Below, piece by piece: positions 48,845-62,200 of a stretch of 64,000 nucleotides of DNA (the first letter of the stretch is position 1; every line of letters begins with the position of its first letter). The DNA is taken from NCBI RefSeq assembly GCF_003945595.2, contig NW_024104660.1, positions 124,001-188,000 on the forward strand, read 5' to 3'. Both the position numbers and the translations under genes were made by a program. Under the pieces are notes generated by a model. That model had not been told where the DNA came from. It made no database searches and was given only the letters and a program-made list of their open reading frames with translations. This DNA is from Pipra filicauda (Eukaryota; Chordata; Aves; Passeriformes; Pipridae).

Positions 48845-51800
48845 GATGTCTGCTCTCAGTCTTTTGGTCTTTCTTTATTTTAAAAATTCTCTCTGTCTTT
48901 CTTGACATAATTGTAGACCTACAACATAGTGTGGTGTCTTTCTGAGATCTCTTAAATGGTCTGTTGCTATTTACTTTCTCTGAAATGAGTCACAAATGCT
49001 TTCATTCATGAGAGTCATTCAACATTTTACTTGCTTACCTTGAATAGGGACATGGTAAACCAGGATGTGCTGGTGCTTTATGGACTTTTTACCGTAGAAT
49101 CTCTTCTTTTCCCTAATTTTACAGAACTCCCTTTACTCCTGGTGATATCTCATGGCTACTATGCATGCAGCTGGTGCTGTGAAAAGAAGAACAGGCTTAG
49201 TAGCAGTTATCCAATATACTACGACTTCATCAAGAATGACAGAGAAGGTGGGAGATGTAGGAAGACTACCATTTAAATTGGTTTGGAAATTATTTATTCA
49301 AAATGGTTATAATTTGAGTGAAATTCCAATATTCTGTCTGAGATTAATTTTATATATTTTCAAGTGACCTGATGATTCCATACTCAGCAGGCACTGAACA
49401 TATATTATATTTTTCTTCTCCTGTGCTTCTGCTTCTCTCTGAGCTGACTTGTAACTTGAACAGACTTCTTGGATTTCACACAAGTATGCAGTAATATAAG
49501 TATGCAAGTCAAGCTTTAAAATAAATGGCAAAATTGAACTTATTTCCCTTACATGGGAGTGGGACATTGTGGAGAATCTTCAGTCATGCTCCTTCAGTGG
49601 ACATACAGGACAGACTGAAATATATACTGAATGATTTTTTAAATATTAGGTTTAAATTAGACAGAATGGAAGAGAGCTCATAGAGTAGCACCTATAATAT
49701 TATATATTATTGTTCTTCTCCAGCACACAAACTGTAATGAAATTATTTTCTTTGACTTTAATAGAACTTAGGTTAAGAAAGATATTGTTAACTAGACAAT
49801 TACATCCTCCAACCAACTGTACCTGTCCTTGAGAAAGCATCATAATGACTCCACTATTACATTTCTGAATGAATTTACACCTTAATTTTTCCTTGTTTTA
49901 GGTGGCTGGATAAACATTAAAAATAGTGTGAGTTAGTGAGACTCAGAAATAAGGAAGTACTTTCTCTTGTCAGAAATAGGCATCAGGGCCACCCTGCCTC
50001 TGGAGTCTGTCTGTTTTCTCTCATCTGCTGCTGTTCATCCCCTGTTGAGCACACTCACTGGAGTCAGAATAACTCAGGAGGTGTAGGTCACCTTCTGTGT
50101 CTGGGCAAACAGAGAAAGCTGTGTTCCTCCATAACTCCTACTGTAGCTTCATGCTACAGCAGTTAGAGAGATGCTGACAAAGTTCTGAGACTGTGAGGCT
50201 GAAGGATGTGGCTCCTGTGTTCCACATGCTTGGTCAGGCTGAAGCCTCTGGAGGTCTGACTGCAGTGGCAAAGCAGAGATTTGCTCCATAGAGCCCTAAA
50301 AGATGTGACACTCTCAGGAAGATGTTATTTACAGACAGGGTGAATAAGAAGGGCCTCAAATGAACCAAAATCAACTTCTCTCCCTTCCGCTTCTTGTACT
50401 GTCTTTTATAATAAAGTTGCCAGGTTTACAGATAAATGTTTCTTCATAGAGAAACTTGGGAAATTCTTTTAGTAGAAGAGTGACCTCCCTTGGAGTTTAT
50501 GAGATTGAAAAACTTTACATAAACTATACCTCACTCCACAATAGCTCATTATACTTCCATTTTATTTAATTTAAAGCAGTGTGGTTTATAATCAATGAAG
50601 TTCCTTTGCTGAAGAGAAGGAGGTTTTAGCTTCAGAACAAATACACAGCATTTTTTCATTTCCTTAATCTTGTGCTGTAGGTGGTCAGTTCCAACTGCTG
50701 CATTTGGCACTGGAAATTTGTTTAGTTTAAAGCCAAGTAAAACAGACAGAGAATAGCTAAATTGAGAAATTGAATTTAATATGTTAAGTATTATGCTGCA
50801 GTTTATGTAATATCAGTGTTCCCTAGAGTTACATATTATTGTTATAATGTTCTCTGACACAGATTGCTATGAACCAGAAGTGATTAAAGGGCAGGTAGGA
50901 ACATTAGGTTTGCTCTTGGGGAAAAAACGTCCTCAAATATGGTATAAAATTAATCTGGTTGAGGAATATGCTACTGCAGAGCTGTGGTGATGCAGTGATA
51001 GTGGCTACATGTGGTTGAGCAGCATCATGACTGGCAGGGTCATAACTCACAATTTGGGACAATACTGTCAGGATTACAAATGGCTCCCAGCTTTTTCTTT
51101 AGTACTGACACTGAAAACTACTTAATGACCTTTACAGGAAAAATAGAGCAGTATTTAGATAAGGACAATAGTTTTTAATATCATTATTTTTCAGGAATTT
51201 GAGAGTGCACAGTGACAGGGCCATATTCATTAGCATTCTGTTCAACACACATTCAGAGCTGATGTCCCCGGCAAGGAGCAGTACTGGCAAATAGAGCAGC
51301 ACAACAGTCAGCTGCCAGCCTGGCATGGGGTCCCTCTGGGACAAAAACTATCACCTTTCATTGCAGTGCTGCACTGGTCACTATTTATGATGTGAACAAT
51401 AATCAGTTTAGTGTTGTGGGGCAGTCTGAGGACTTTCCTGCACCTAATAAGTTCCGCAGAACATGGCACAGTTTGTCCTGTGCTGGCAGAACTGCTAAAT
51501 GGCTTTGGTAGAACAAGTCCTGGGACACATTTTAATGCCTTGGATGGCCAAGCCTTCTCATGGAGAAAACCACATTGATCCATTGACTCCAATATAACCA
51601 CGGAGCTTCCAGGATCTGAGAACCCAGCCCAGAACTTCCACCTTTTCTGACCCCTCTATAACTATCACACTTACACAGTTGTTTAACAGAAAAGCTGTTT
51701 GGTTTATGTGCTGCAGCAGGTGAGCTGCCACTGACCAATTCTTCTCAAAAAAATGTGAATTTGGAACTAGGTGTTTTGCTGCTACTTTGCTGCTTAGCAG

Positions 51801-53368
51801 TGACCCTATATATCTGAAACATTTGTGCACAACTAGGGAAACTCCCTGCTTTCAAGGAAAACATCAAAACTGTTCTGGCTTACTACAAAGGTCACAGTCT
51901 TGAGGGAAGTTCCTCCCTTTGGTCCTAGGGAACTGTAAGCCTAACAGGGGTTTAATGGGGGAATGGAAAGTTGACTCTGGCCCTTTTTTTAAGGGGATCT
52001 TAGTGTGGTTCATTTCTGGAGTTTGGATGCCTGCCTCACAGACCTGTAACTGTTCAGAAAGTTCATAAACTGGAAGAAAGTACAAGATGAAAAGAAACAA
52101 ATCTGTCCAAATTTAGTATGACTAAAAAGTGTTAACTCCAAATTTATATCACCATAACCATAACATCATATTCTAAATTTATATTATCAGCTTCTCAAAT
52201 ATTAATTTCCTTTAAAACCAAGGATCTATGTCCACTTACTCTGAGTTCAAAGACAAAAATTCTTGTCATGTCCGATGAGAGGAAAATTGGGCCCAAGTTT
52301 GCTATTTCTTCAGAATCATTAAAATGTTAAATGTTATAAAGCTTTTATTTTTTTTTGACATCTAAGCAGAATAAGTAGATGAGCAAATGATTTTTCCAGT
52401 TAGCTTAGAAAAATACTTGTCTTTTTAATATCTGAAAATGACAGCTTTGCAGTTCTACTCTCATTTTATCCATCACTTCTAATTGCAGAGTAGAGTGCTA
52501 CTTTCTCGACTGCTGTGGTCATTTATTCCTCTACAAAAAGGGTGGAACAGACACTGTTTAATTCTTAAACTGCCTATGTTGAATTCTTGCCTTTTGAAAG
52601 CTGATATTTATTTTACTATAACTGTGATATGTTTCCTAATGGTTATAGTTACAGAGAAGAGGAAAATTATGGTGCTAGTTAAGACATCAAAAAATGTGAA
52701 AGTTCATCTTGCTTTTATTTTTTAGTCTTTTCTGTGCTGAACAAATAGTGTTATCCTCTTTCAGTAAAATTTTAACAAGAAGCCTGCATTGGAGTCCGGG
52801 AAAATGATCATCTGAAGAGTAACTTATATTTCCAGAAATCAGTAGACTCTTAAAATATAGATAGAAACACCAGCTAGTACATGCAGAGCAGCATTTGAAA
52901 GTCTCCTCTCACCCCTGCCTAGAATCAAATGACTTTGGAAGAAAAGCTTGAAAAAGGAGAAGTTGCAACGTTTAAGAAAAAAATCACTTCAGCACAGTTC
53001 AGTGAAAGAAATAATGAAAATACAGAAAGATATTCAGAATGGCTTTACCGAATCAAATTCACATTAGCTGATGATCTGGTCATATATAAATATTTCTTAC
53101 AGAAATTGTATGGCTATCTAATGCAGGGGTGGGGCTGGCAAGAAGGAGATGATCAGGTTTATATGTGTGTGACAGTACAAGTTTGCTCCTGCTATTTTGG
53201 CTGTGTACCTTTCCAAAGGGGAAACCCTCTTATCGATGGCAGTAATTGAACAGTAAAAGCTGTTCTCAGCCCAGCTGGGATTAGTTTGCATAGTGCAAAG
53301 CTGAACAGGCTGGGACAGTGGTTGAACAGGGTTATTAGAGAGGGTGCATTAACTTCTAAGTCTGTGGC
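48845..53368. other. AT-rich non-coding DNA
   Basis: No gene recognised. The plus-strand frame at 52929-53249 (106 codons, Lys/Glu-rich N-terminus) is protein-like but unassigned. Minus-strand frames at 51132-52100 are moderately long, overlap each other and show no domain. Confidence 0.45.
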
Positions 53369-53399
53369 TCCATAAGTCTCCATAAGTCTCCATAAGTCA
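53369..53399. repeat. 10-bp tandem repeat, three copies
   Basis: TCCATAAGTC-type unit repeated three times in perfect phase. Confidence 0.95.
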
Positions 53400-53809
53400 T
53401 GGAGAACCTAGGACAGAAGAAGGAGCAAGAGCAACCCTAGAGATACCCCAGCTTATCTCAGGAGAAACAGAGGAAGTTCAGTACATTCTTGTACCAGAGT
53501 AGAGCTGGTACAAAATACTCTTTCATTGAAATTAATAAGTAACTTTATTCCCTTTGCGTTCACATTTGTGGTGCTCTTACAGCAAGCTAATTCTCCACCT
53601 TTTGTGGGTTTAATCATAAGGAACATTGATTATTTGGAATGTAATGCCACTGACTGTTCCTATTATCAAGGCTGAACCTACAGATTTGAAGTTGCACAGC
53701 TACTATGTTATAAGAAATGTGTTGGTGTTATTGTTTGGCTTATTTTATACATTTTAAATTAGGAGTTTCTGAGTCAGATTTAGGTGTACATTTTCTTGCT
53801 TCTGTTTCT
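53400..53809. other. Non-coding DNA
   Basis: No gene or repeat recognised. Confidence 0.5.
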
Positions 53810-53950
53810 TGACAATTGAGCCCATAATGAGCTCACTATCAACCAAAACTCCCACATTCCTTTTAGCAGGGCCGCATTTCAACCTCTTGTCCCCCAGTTT
53901 GGAAATATATCCAGGATTGTACCATCCCAGGTGCAGAATCCAGTACAATT
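53810..53950 (-). mobile_element. CR1-type LINE fragment (internal ORF2)
   Basis: The minus-strand frame 53948-53754 reads ILHLGWYNPGY, then KLGDKRL, then GVLVDSELIMGS. This is the order of the CR1 ORF2 region downstream of the reverse transcriptase core (LHLG..NP, LGD, LGVLVD). The antisense words ATTGTACCATCCCAGGTGCAG fit the same part of CR1. Only about 140 bases are recognisable, and neither end is a natural element terminus. An older copy than that at 58.4 kb. Confidence 0.75.
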
Positions 53951-56900
53951 TTTCTCAGTAGAAATTGCTTCACATAGAAAGAAGCAAAGAGTTATATCGA
54001 ATTAGTTATCTTCATTATTTTACACAAATAATGAAGAAAACATTTTCCCAAGCTGTGGGACAGTAGGGGATGACACTTACTGTGAGTATTTTGTTTCAGA
54101 GCTCCCTGCAAACCTAGCATACCTGTTTACTGCTGCCTCCAGACATTTATTGATGAACTGATATTGTCTCATCGTTATCCTGACATTTATAGTTCCTTTT
54201 TTTAGGATAAACCACATCTTTCTTTGTTTAGATTTTCTAAAAAAATAAATACAGCAAAAACATTTTTCTAATTTGGTCAATGGATGTGTTATGATGATGT
54301 GTTTAAAATTCACTGTGAGTCATTTTGTTGATGTCAGTATTATGAAATACTCTATAAATTAAATTGTATTGTATTGTAAACCTGTCCAGTAGATCAATGT
54401 ATATTATGAAGTATCAAACTAATTTATTTCATCTTCCTTTTAAATGAAAAGCTAAGTGGTCTGACATTGGATTATTTATATGAAATAATTTTTAAGGAGA
54501 GAATTTCTTTTGTGGATAAAATAGTAATTAAAAAAAGGAACCAAGAAAAAGATAGCTGAAAGATTAACAATAATTTACTCTTTTTAAAACCTTATTGGAT
54601 GACAATTTTACAGTAGCAGAAGAATGAGAGAAGAAGGGATATTATGGCACTTTGCATATTCTTTGTGTCAGGTACCAGATCTCCTGGTGTGTTAGTGCTG
54701 AGACACTGACAACAGCTCAGGCCAGGAACTGAAGCCCTAATGGAATGATTGCACTACTTTTTGCTAGGATGAACTGTGTGCATACATACACCTGTGCTCA
54801 TCATGCCCGAGTTACAGAGCAGACTGAGCTCACCCAGCTGTCCATCACTGTTCTCACAGCACTGCCTGTAAGATGTTCCAACTGACTGGTCAGCTATTTT
54901 AAAAAGAAGTTGATCTAACATTTGATAAACTAAACAAGTAGGATAAAATATCTGAGCAATACAGAAAGGTGTTACTTCTCTTGATACTTTCTTCTATCTG
55001 AGAGAGTTCACTGAGATGACCAAGAAACTTTTAAAACTTTGTGCCAAAATTTGATGTCCTGTTAACTTCGAGGTGATGGTGGGGGCTGTTTTCTGATGCC
55101 ATCCATGTAAACTCTTTTGCTGGTTAAATGTAGAATCCATTTGTCACCTCAGTTCAGGCACAGTGACAATTATATAGTCAAATAGCTGCCTGCAATCTTT
55201 TAAATCTCACAGGTACGCCTTCCTGTGCTGTTAGCACAGTTACCCAGATTAACTAGACAAAATGTTTTTAAACATATGAGCTACAGTTACTGTATTAGAC
55301 CAAAAGCTGCTGCTAGATTAGATCTCAGACTGGCATGCTACTGGTACAGCTTGCTGAAATGAAATAACTGTGTTTGGAAGCTTTCTTTTTAAACAGCTCA
55401 GTTTTCAGATCTCTCAGATTGGGTGCTTGCCCCAGAAGTAATTTGAAATTACCTAAATCATTTGCAATTTCTCTGTACTTTGGCAGCACTGTGGTAAACA
55501 TATGACTCTTGCTAAGTCATAAGATACAATGTTTATTCTGAAACGTTTTGCACTTTCCATTTTAGAAAATCAGATCCTTGTATGTTGGCATTTGAACTGA
55601 ACATGGCGTACTAATTCATACCAGGAGAGTCCTGAATTTGGTTGTTAAATGAGAGGGCACCTGGCTGGCTCTTACTTATGTACAAAGGAAAGTGCATTTT
55701 AAGAAAAATATTCACATTTAATCTTTTTTCCTGGAGTTGCAAATGGGTGGGAAAATGGTTGAGTCTTCACAGCCCTTCCTTAAGCGCACAAGCAACAAAA
55801 GCCAAGTATTCAGGTTTCTGTATCCTGTTCTTTCAGTATATTCTTATTTCCATGGTTATGAGCTAGGAATTACCTTTTCCTGTTTCTTTGCTTACATATC
55901 CATGTTGCTTCTCCAGGTTGTACTTAATCTGTTATTTTTTTGCTGAGACATCTATGCTGTCATATCTCCCTTCTTCCATTGCTGCAAGATCTCCATCTCT
56001 AGTTTCCCTAAATTTCAAAGTCCTCTCTCCAAATCATTTAATTAAACCTGTTTTTAAAATATGTCCCTCAGCAATTTTGACTTGATCAGTCTGACCCCTC
56101 TGAACCATCAATTACCTTTGTTTTATCAAACTAGGTTCAGGCTTCCTACCTTTATCTTAAGACATCTTAATTCTTTCTTTCTGTAATATGTCTGTTTCAG
56201 TCTTGCAGACTGAGATTTATTAGAAGTATTTAGACATTTTAAGATGAAAGAATGTGCCTGAATATTCAAAACCACCACCTACCTAATTCCCACTGTGAAT
56301 AACAGTCATTCATTCTCCTTGTCAAGAGGATCCACAGTCCAGCCTTGCAGACTCCTTCTATGCCCTCATCCTGGATTCTCTCTTCTCCTCCTGTCAGGAG
56401 CCTGGTTCCTTCCCCTTCATCCTAGAAGGCAACAAAATTCTTTTGGGACTTTGGAAAAATGTCCATGTTTAGCTCAAGAAACTCAGGTTTTTCATCTTTT
56501 ACTCTCATCTTCCAAGTCTATTCTAGAGTTCAGAAATAATCCTATCAAAACTTCATCAAAGTCAGTATGATTTCCAAAATATTCCAGTTTGGGCACAATT
56601 TCAGTTGGAGTAGAAAACTGAAAAAAATTTGACTATTTCCATAAATGCCATTACATACATTAAGTACATATGAAACAGTAGCTGAATTTGGTATCTGTTT
56701 ACACACATCAAATCATCTGAAATATTATGTCATCTTAAATATTATGAAGTCAAACAGGGCTTGAGGGTTGGTTGAGTAACAGTGTCATGAATTTTAGTAA
56801 GGCTTGATCTTAACTTGATGCTCATTATAAACTGTCTGTGAAAAAAACTAATTGAAACATCAGGAAATGGTCAGAATGCAAATGAAAAGCATTAGAAAAA

Positions 56901-58424
56901 AAAAGAAAACATTTTAATTAACTTAGAATAATGCCTTAGTGTGACTGGCAAATTAAATGGCTGACACAGTTTTTTTATTTGAAACCATAACATGATTATT
57001 TATCAAATTAATTAATTTTCTGTTGACAGTAACATTAACTTTTAAGTTACACATGAAGACCTACGAATAGTTTAAAATGAGGTTTTAAGTCATCATTCCC
57101 TACCCTTTGTAAAGAGAACAGTTTCAATTAATATAATTATACTGTACTTTTGGTAAAAATAGATATAAATGAAGTTAAAAGTAGACCTTTTTGAGGTTTT
57201 TGTACTTTATCTGATTTCAGATATTCTCAGCATTTGTCAGGCCCTGTGAAGAAATAATGGATATTTCCCAGACATTTACCATTGTATTTCTATGTCATTT
57301 GTTCTGTAGTTTCTCTCTGGTGTATGTGTGTGCCTGTGCATTTATTCTGTCTGTGAGGTCTTGTCTCTCCACATATCAGAACACTTATAGACTCGGGTTG
57401 GTTTTTCTCTCCTGCATGACCAGGAAACCATATGATGGTGCTGTGGAAAGTGATTAGAAATAAGATGGCCTGAAGAAATTGGAAGGAGTTGGCAGGAGAT
57501 TTCCTCCAAAATCCATGTATGCCATTGTTTTCCACGCTTTTGAAACTGATGTCCTGTGAAGTACAATTGCATTTTGAAATCTGCATTGCAATACAATATC
57601 TATGCACCACACACTACCAGAAAATCATTTCCTATGCGGAGTTGCTCTTTCAAACTTGCCAAGAACATTTCATGTTTCTTAGACCTCTTTTAAAAATGCT
57701 GGTTTCTAAAAGCACTGAATGAGAAATTCTGAAATATCTTGCATCTAAGCATAATAGATGCCATTTTCCAACGGATTGCAATTCTCTCGCTCTCCCAAGG
57801 GCCATGAATTGTTGAAGACAAAGGAGAGAACCTTCTTTGACTAGCAGAGAAGACCTCTAATGACCACTATTATTTTTCTGGAAGGCCTTCCAAAAAATCC
57901 TTCCAAAGAGCCACCAGAAATATCAACTGGTCAAAACGTAAGCCAAAATCAGATTGCTTAGGTACATGCTGAGAAAAGCAGCACCAGAAATAGAAGGCAA
58001 ACAAAGAGGCTGTTGAAAATTTATTCACACAGAGATGCTGGAAGAGTTGTTGCTCAATAACTGAAAAAAATACTTTTAAATTTGGTTACCTTAAATTGCT
58101 TACAACTCTATGGCTTATCTAGAATTAAAGCTGCTTTAATTTGATTTAGCTTACTTTGCTCCCAAAGCAACATTAAACTACTTATGTTCATTTAAAATGT
58201 TACTAAAATGGTTTATCTGCAGAGAAGTCTAATGCATTTTAACTAATTTGCTGCAAAATTTAGTTTAGACTTAGATAAGCTATTTTTTGCTTCTTACGTG
58301 AAAGAAATTCTGACCTCAATAAGATTCAGACTAGGAACATTCCATTTTGTTTCTACTAGAATGGACCTCAGGATGAGTTAGAAGTGTACAAATAAAAGCA
58401 GTTAGTTGTGTGATCCAGTGAAAA
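53951..58424. other. AT-rich non-coding DNA
   Basis: No gene or repeat family recognised. Frames at 55642-56570 and 57257-57722 are short and unassigned. Confidence 0.5.
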
Positions 58425-59240
58425 AAGCCATTTTGTTCCTGTGCAGCCATCCTGGGCCAAGAGCCAGTGGCCCAGGACCATGTCCAGCTGTCTTTTGAGT
58501 ACCTGTAAGAATGGAAACTCCACAACCTCTGTGGTCAGCCTGTGCCAGTCACCCTTGGTCCCTCTCACCATAAAAAAGAGGTTCAAGATGGAACCTCCAG
58601 TGTTTCATTTTTTGCCCGTTGCTTCTCATCACTGGACACCATGTTCTTTACACTCTCCCTCCAGATACTTATATGATCAGATAAGATCTCCCCAAACCCT
58701 TTTCTCCTCTAGACTAAACAGTCCCAACTCTCTCAGCTTTTCCTCACAGGAGAGGCACTCAGTCCCTCCATCATCTTTGTGGTCCATCCTTAAAATCTCT
58801 CCAGTATGTCCACATCTCTTGTGTACTGGGAAGCTCAGTACTGGACACATATGGTGTGGTGTGGTATGATCTCACCATTGTTGAGCAGAGGGGATGAACC
58901 ACCTCCTTCAATGCCCTGGCAACACTCCTTCTATTGCAGTCCAGGTTACATTAGCTTTCTTTACATCAAGGTCAAATTTCTGTCTCCTGGTCCACCAGGA
59001 CCCCTGAGGCCTTTTCTGCAAAGCTGCTTTCCAATCAGGCCCCCATCATTATCTGGGTCTTCTGCACCTCTCACTAGGTGCAGAACTTAGGACTTTCCCT
59101 TGTTGAAGTTCGTGAGGTTCCAGATATCAGCCTGTTTCTCCAGCTGGCTGAGGTCTCTCTGGGTGGCAGTATGTCCTTCTGTGCCTTGCCTCCCAGTTCT
59201 GTGGGGAGAGACTGCTGAGAGTACACTCTGCCCCAAAATT
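58425..59240 (-). mobile_element. CR1 LINE copy, 5'-truncated, about 0.8 kb
   Basis: The plus strand reads as antisense CR1 nearly continuously: GCAGCCATCCTGGGCC at 58443, CCACAACCTCTGTGG, TTCAAGATGGAACCTCC, GATAAGATCTCCCC, a CTAAACAGTCCCAACTCTC block, CAGGAGAGGCACTCAG, ATCATCTTTGTGG, CTCTCCAGTATGTCCA, TACTGGGAAGC, GAGCAGAGGGGATGAACC, GTCCACCAGGACCCC, TTGTTGAAGTTCGTGAGG and GTCTCTCTGGGTGGCAG. Sense is the minus strand, ORF2 is heavily interrupted, and the natural 3' tail repeat is missing or eroded at the left end. The right end at about 59240 is the usual 5' truncation. The plus-strand frame of 142 codons at 58441-58869 is an antisense artefact of this element. Confidence 0.95.
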
Positions 59241-62200
59241 TGCTTCATTTTGGATCCCTCCCTTTGTACCAACTAAAGAATTTTTGCTACTTTTAGAACT
59301 TTTTCAAACCATAACCTAAAGTTCGAGGTCTGAAGTGTTGTTTAGAAAGTCACTTTAGGCTATAGAAACCTGTATCTGATATGTGGGGAAAGGGAAGATA
59401 TAAAACAGGTGCTAGAGAGCTTGCACTTGCCATAATTTTCAACACTACACGTACACCTTTATAAATACTGAAAAAAATCAAGTTACTCACATCACTGCTA
59501 AATACTGATTCAACTACATAATTATGAGCACTCAGGGTTGACAGTTTCAGCTTGGATATTTATCTGAAATAGATGAATTACTCTCTTGGTTCTGCAAAAT
59601 AGGTTCAGGCTATACAAAATAGGTGCAAAGGTCTCAGAAAAACATTTTCTTTAGTTAACTCTAGGATGTTTGTACTTCAGTTCTGGTCCAGGAGAGAAAA
59701 AAAGTAAATGAAACACTTTAATTTCTGTTTGGGTTTCAGTTTTGGTGAAACACTGGACTGACTAATTTTCATTGCTCAGGCATACACACACTGTATGCAT
59801 AAATATATCAAACCTCAGATATAAACACAATGTGTCTGCCAAAAAAGAGATCTTAACAGACCTGTCAAACCTTAAGCACTTTGCATAAAACCTGAGGCAT
59901 CTTGCCTGACCTTCCCCCACTTCTGATGCTTTCAGCTCACACCGCTGGGAAGACACTGCCTTCCTCCTGCTCCAAGAGCGTTGATGCTGGGCACAGCTCC
60001 TCACATCAAATATGGAGAGCTGGCTATTTGGCTGCAGTCACCTGTTGAACTCCTGTGACTTTGGAATCTCATGGGCTGGGTTAAAAAGGTGCACTGACAC
60101 CACAGCTCCTGTCTCTGAGATACAACAGCCCCAAAGAACTGTGCAGAATCCAACTTTGCAGAGAAACATTGATTAGCTAGAACAACTGGAAAAACTTGCT
60201 GAAGTAGATGGTATTATATAATATATCTCTCTGTCCTTCCATCAGTCAAAATTAACCATGTGCTACTGTGATCCAAATCTAACTGGAACTAGAGTTCACA
60301 GCATTTTGTAGAACACAGTCTATGGCTGATGTAAAAGGTGCCATGGTGTCACAGAGAACAGACCAACCAAAATCTTCAGAAATAAAGCACAGATAGAAGA
60401 GAATGGTTGCCTATTTGACCATTGCTGATACGGTTTGCATTCCAACAGGTTCTTTGTATATCAGGAATATGTCATTCTGTGTTGTAAGATGAGTCATCAA
60501 GTGTGATTGTTGGGGGGTAGTTATGTGGAGTCCTTAATATCAGTGGAGGTCTAATAGGTGTAGGGCTTGGCTCAGTCCAGGTTTAGGGCTTTACTTTGTG
60601 TCTGTCAGAGTGCAAAGTGTAACTAAATAAGAACGATAAGTTTTACTGTCTCTATTCCCTTCATTTTGCAGAAGTTTAAGTGAAACTAGGTGAATCAGGC
60701 CCTTTGTGTAATGTATAACTTCTGTGTATTCTCCGGTGAGAGATATTTTCATGTAGGAAGTTGAATCAGCTGAAAACTTATTAATGTAATTCCTGTTGAG
60801 ACATGATAGAATTCCAGTTACCCACCTAAAAAAAACCCATATCACTTTATGATTTCTACACTCTTGCTGCACTGCAAGAGGTTTATTTGTCAGTGAAAGC
60901 ACAGATACATCTGAGTATGTAACAAACAGAAAATAGGCTACCCCACCCTTTTCAAAAGAACTAATCAAGTACTATGAGGAAAATAAATGTAAATAAGATA
61001 TTGATTAAGAGCTAAAAGGATTCTAATTATATTACTTTCAGAAATAATTTAATTTAACCTAAACAGACAACTGGGAGCAGATACTTTGCCTTAGCATTTT
61101 TCAAATTGCTAATTAAAATTTCCAGGAGGAAATTTAAATTTAGTGCCCAGATTTTAAAGATAAATAATGTTTGCTTCTTTTCATTATGAATTTATGAAGG
61201 TTTTTGTAGTGCCAAAATATAACATTGCATGAGCATTCTTTTAAAAACAATCAGATAACATGGATGCTCTATGTAATACACTGTGAGTATAAAGTAGTTT
61301 TTAATCAAGAAAAGCTGAACATTGAAATGTGATTCTGGTTGCATCTGTTGCTTGTTTTCATACAGATTTATATCTGCATTGTTTATGGAATTGTTTAGAG
61401 ACAACTGGAGTTTTGGTAAGATAAAATCTATTATATTGAAGGGGCACCCTTCACTGAGTGCACTCTCCACTCAATGCTACTGAGTGGAAATTCTTCTATT
61501 TATTGGAATAGAGATTAATCCAATTCTTCATTATCTACCATAAAGACTTGATTCAAAACCCAGTGAACTAAGTGGGAATTCACCACTCTATAATTTTGTA
61601 CACTGCTTGGTTTTCTGTGCTGTTTCCTACTTTACATCCCATTTTTATTAGACTTCTGATTACTTGCATAAACACCACCAAATGGAATGGGATTAAAATA
61701 GTAAAGATGCACAACATTTCAAAGGTATCTCTGAAGAAACTTTCACAATCATAAATTCTTTACAGAATCTTTACACTATTGAATTAAACTTCTTTTAACT
61801 TCTGTGGTTGTAGAGGGGAAGAAAAGTGTCAAATTAAAGCAGAACGGATGTTATTGAGCTCCCTGTCACTTATGACAAAATAGGAGAAGAATAAACAGAC
61901 TTCCACTAATATCCTCTAACACTAGATTTAGGAGCAGGAGCAAGGACTCCTCTTTATGATAATGTTGGGGAAAGGGGAAGTTGCAGAACCTCCCTGAAGA
62001 AAACTGTGGCCAGAGGACCTATGTCCCCTTGGCCAGTGCTTCCACTCTTATGCCATTATGAGCAGGAAGGTCACAGAGCCTCTGACATGCTATTTACGTG
62101 TACTTTGAAACTGTTTCCCTGAAAATTGTGCAATCCATGTTTCTGTGCAGGGGTCAGTTTCCCTGTCCAGTCCTTGCAAATTTTGAAGCAGTTTCAAGTA

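Noticed and set aside
58441..58869. 142-codon plus-strand open frame
   Set aside because: It is antisense to a clear CR1 LINE copy. The frame follows from CR1 composition and not from a host gene.
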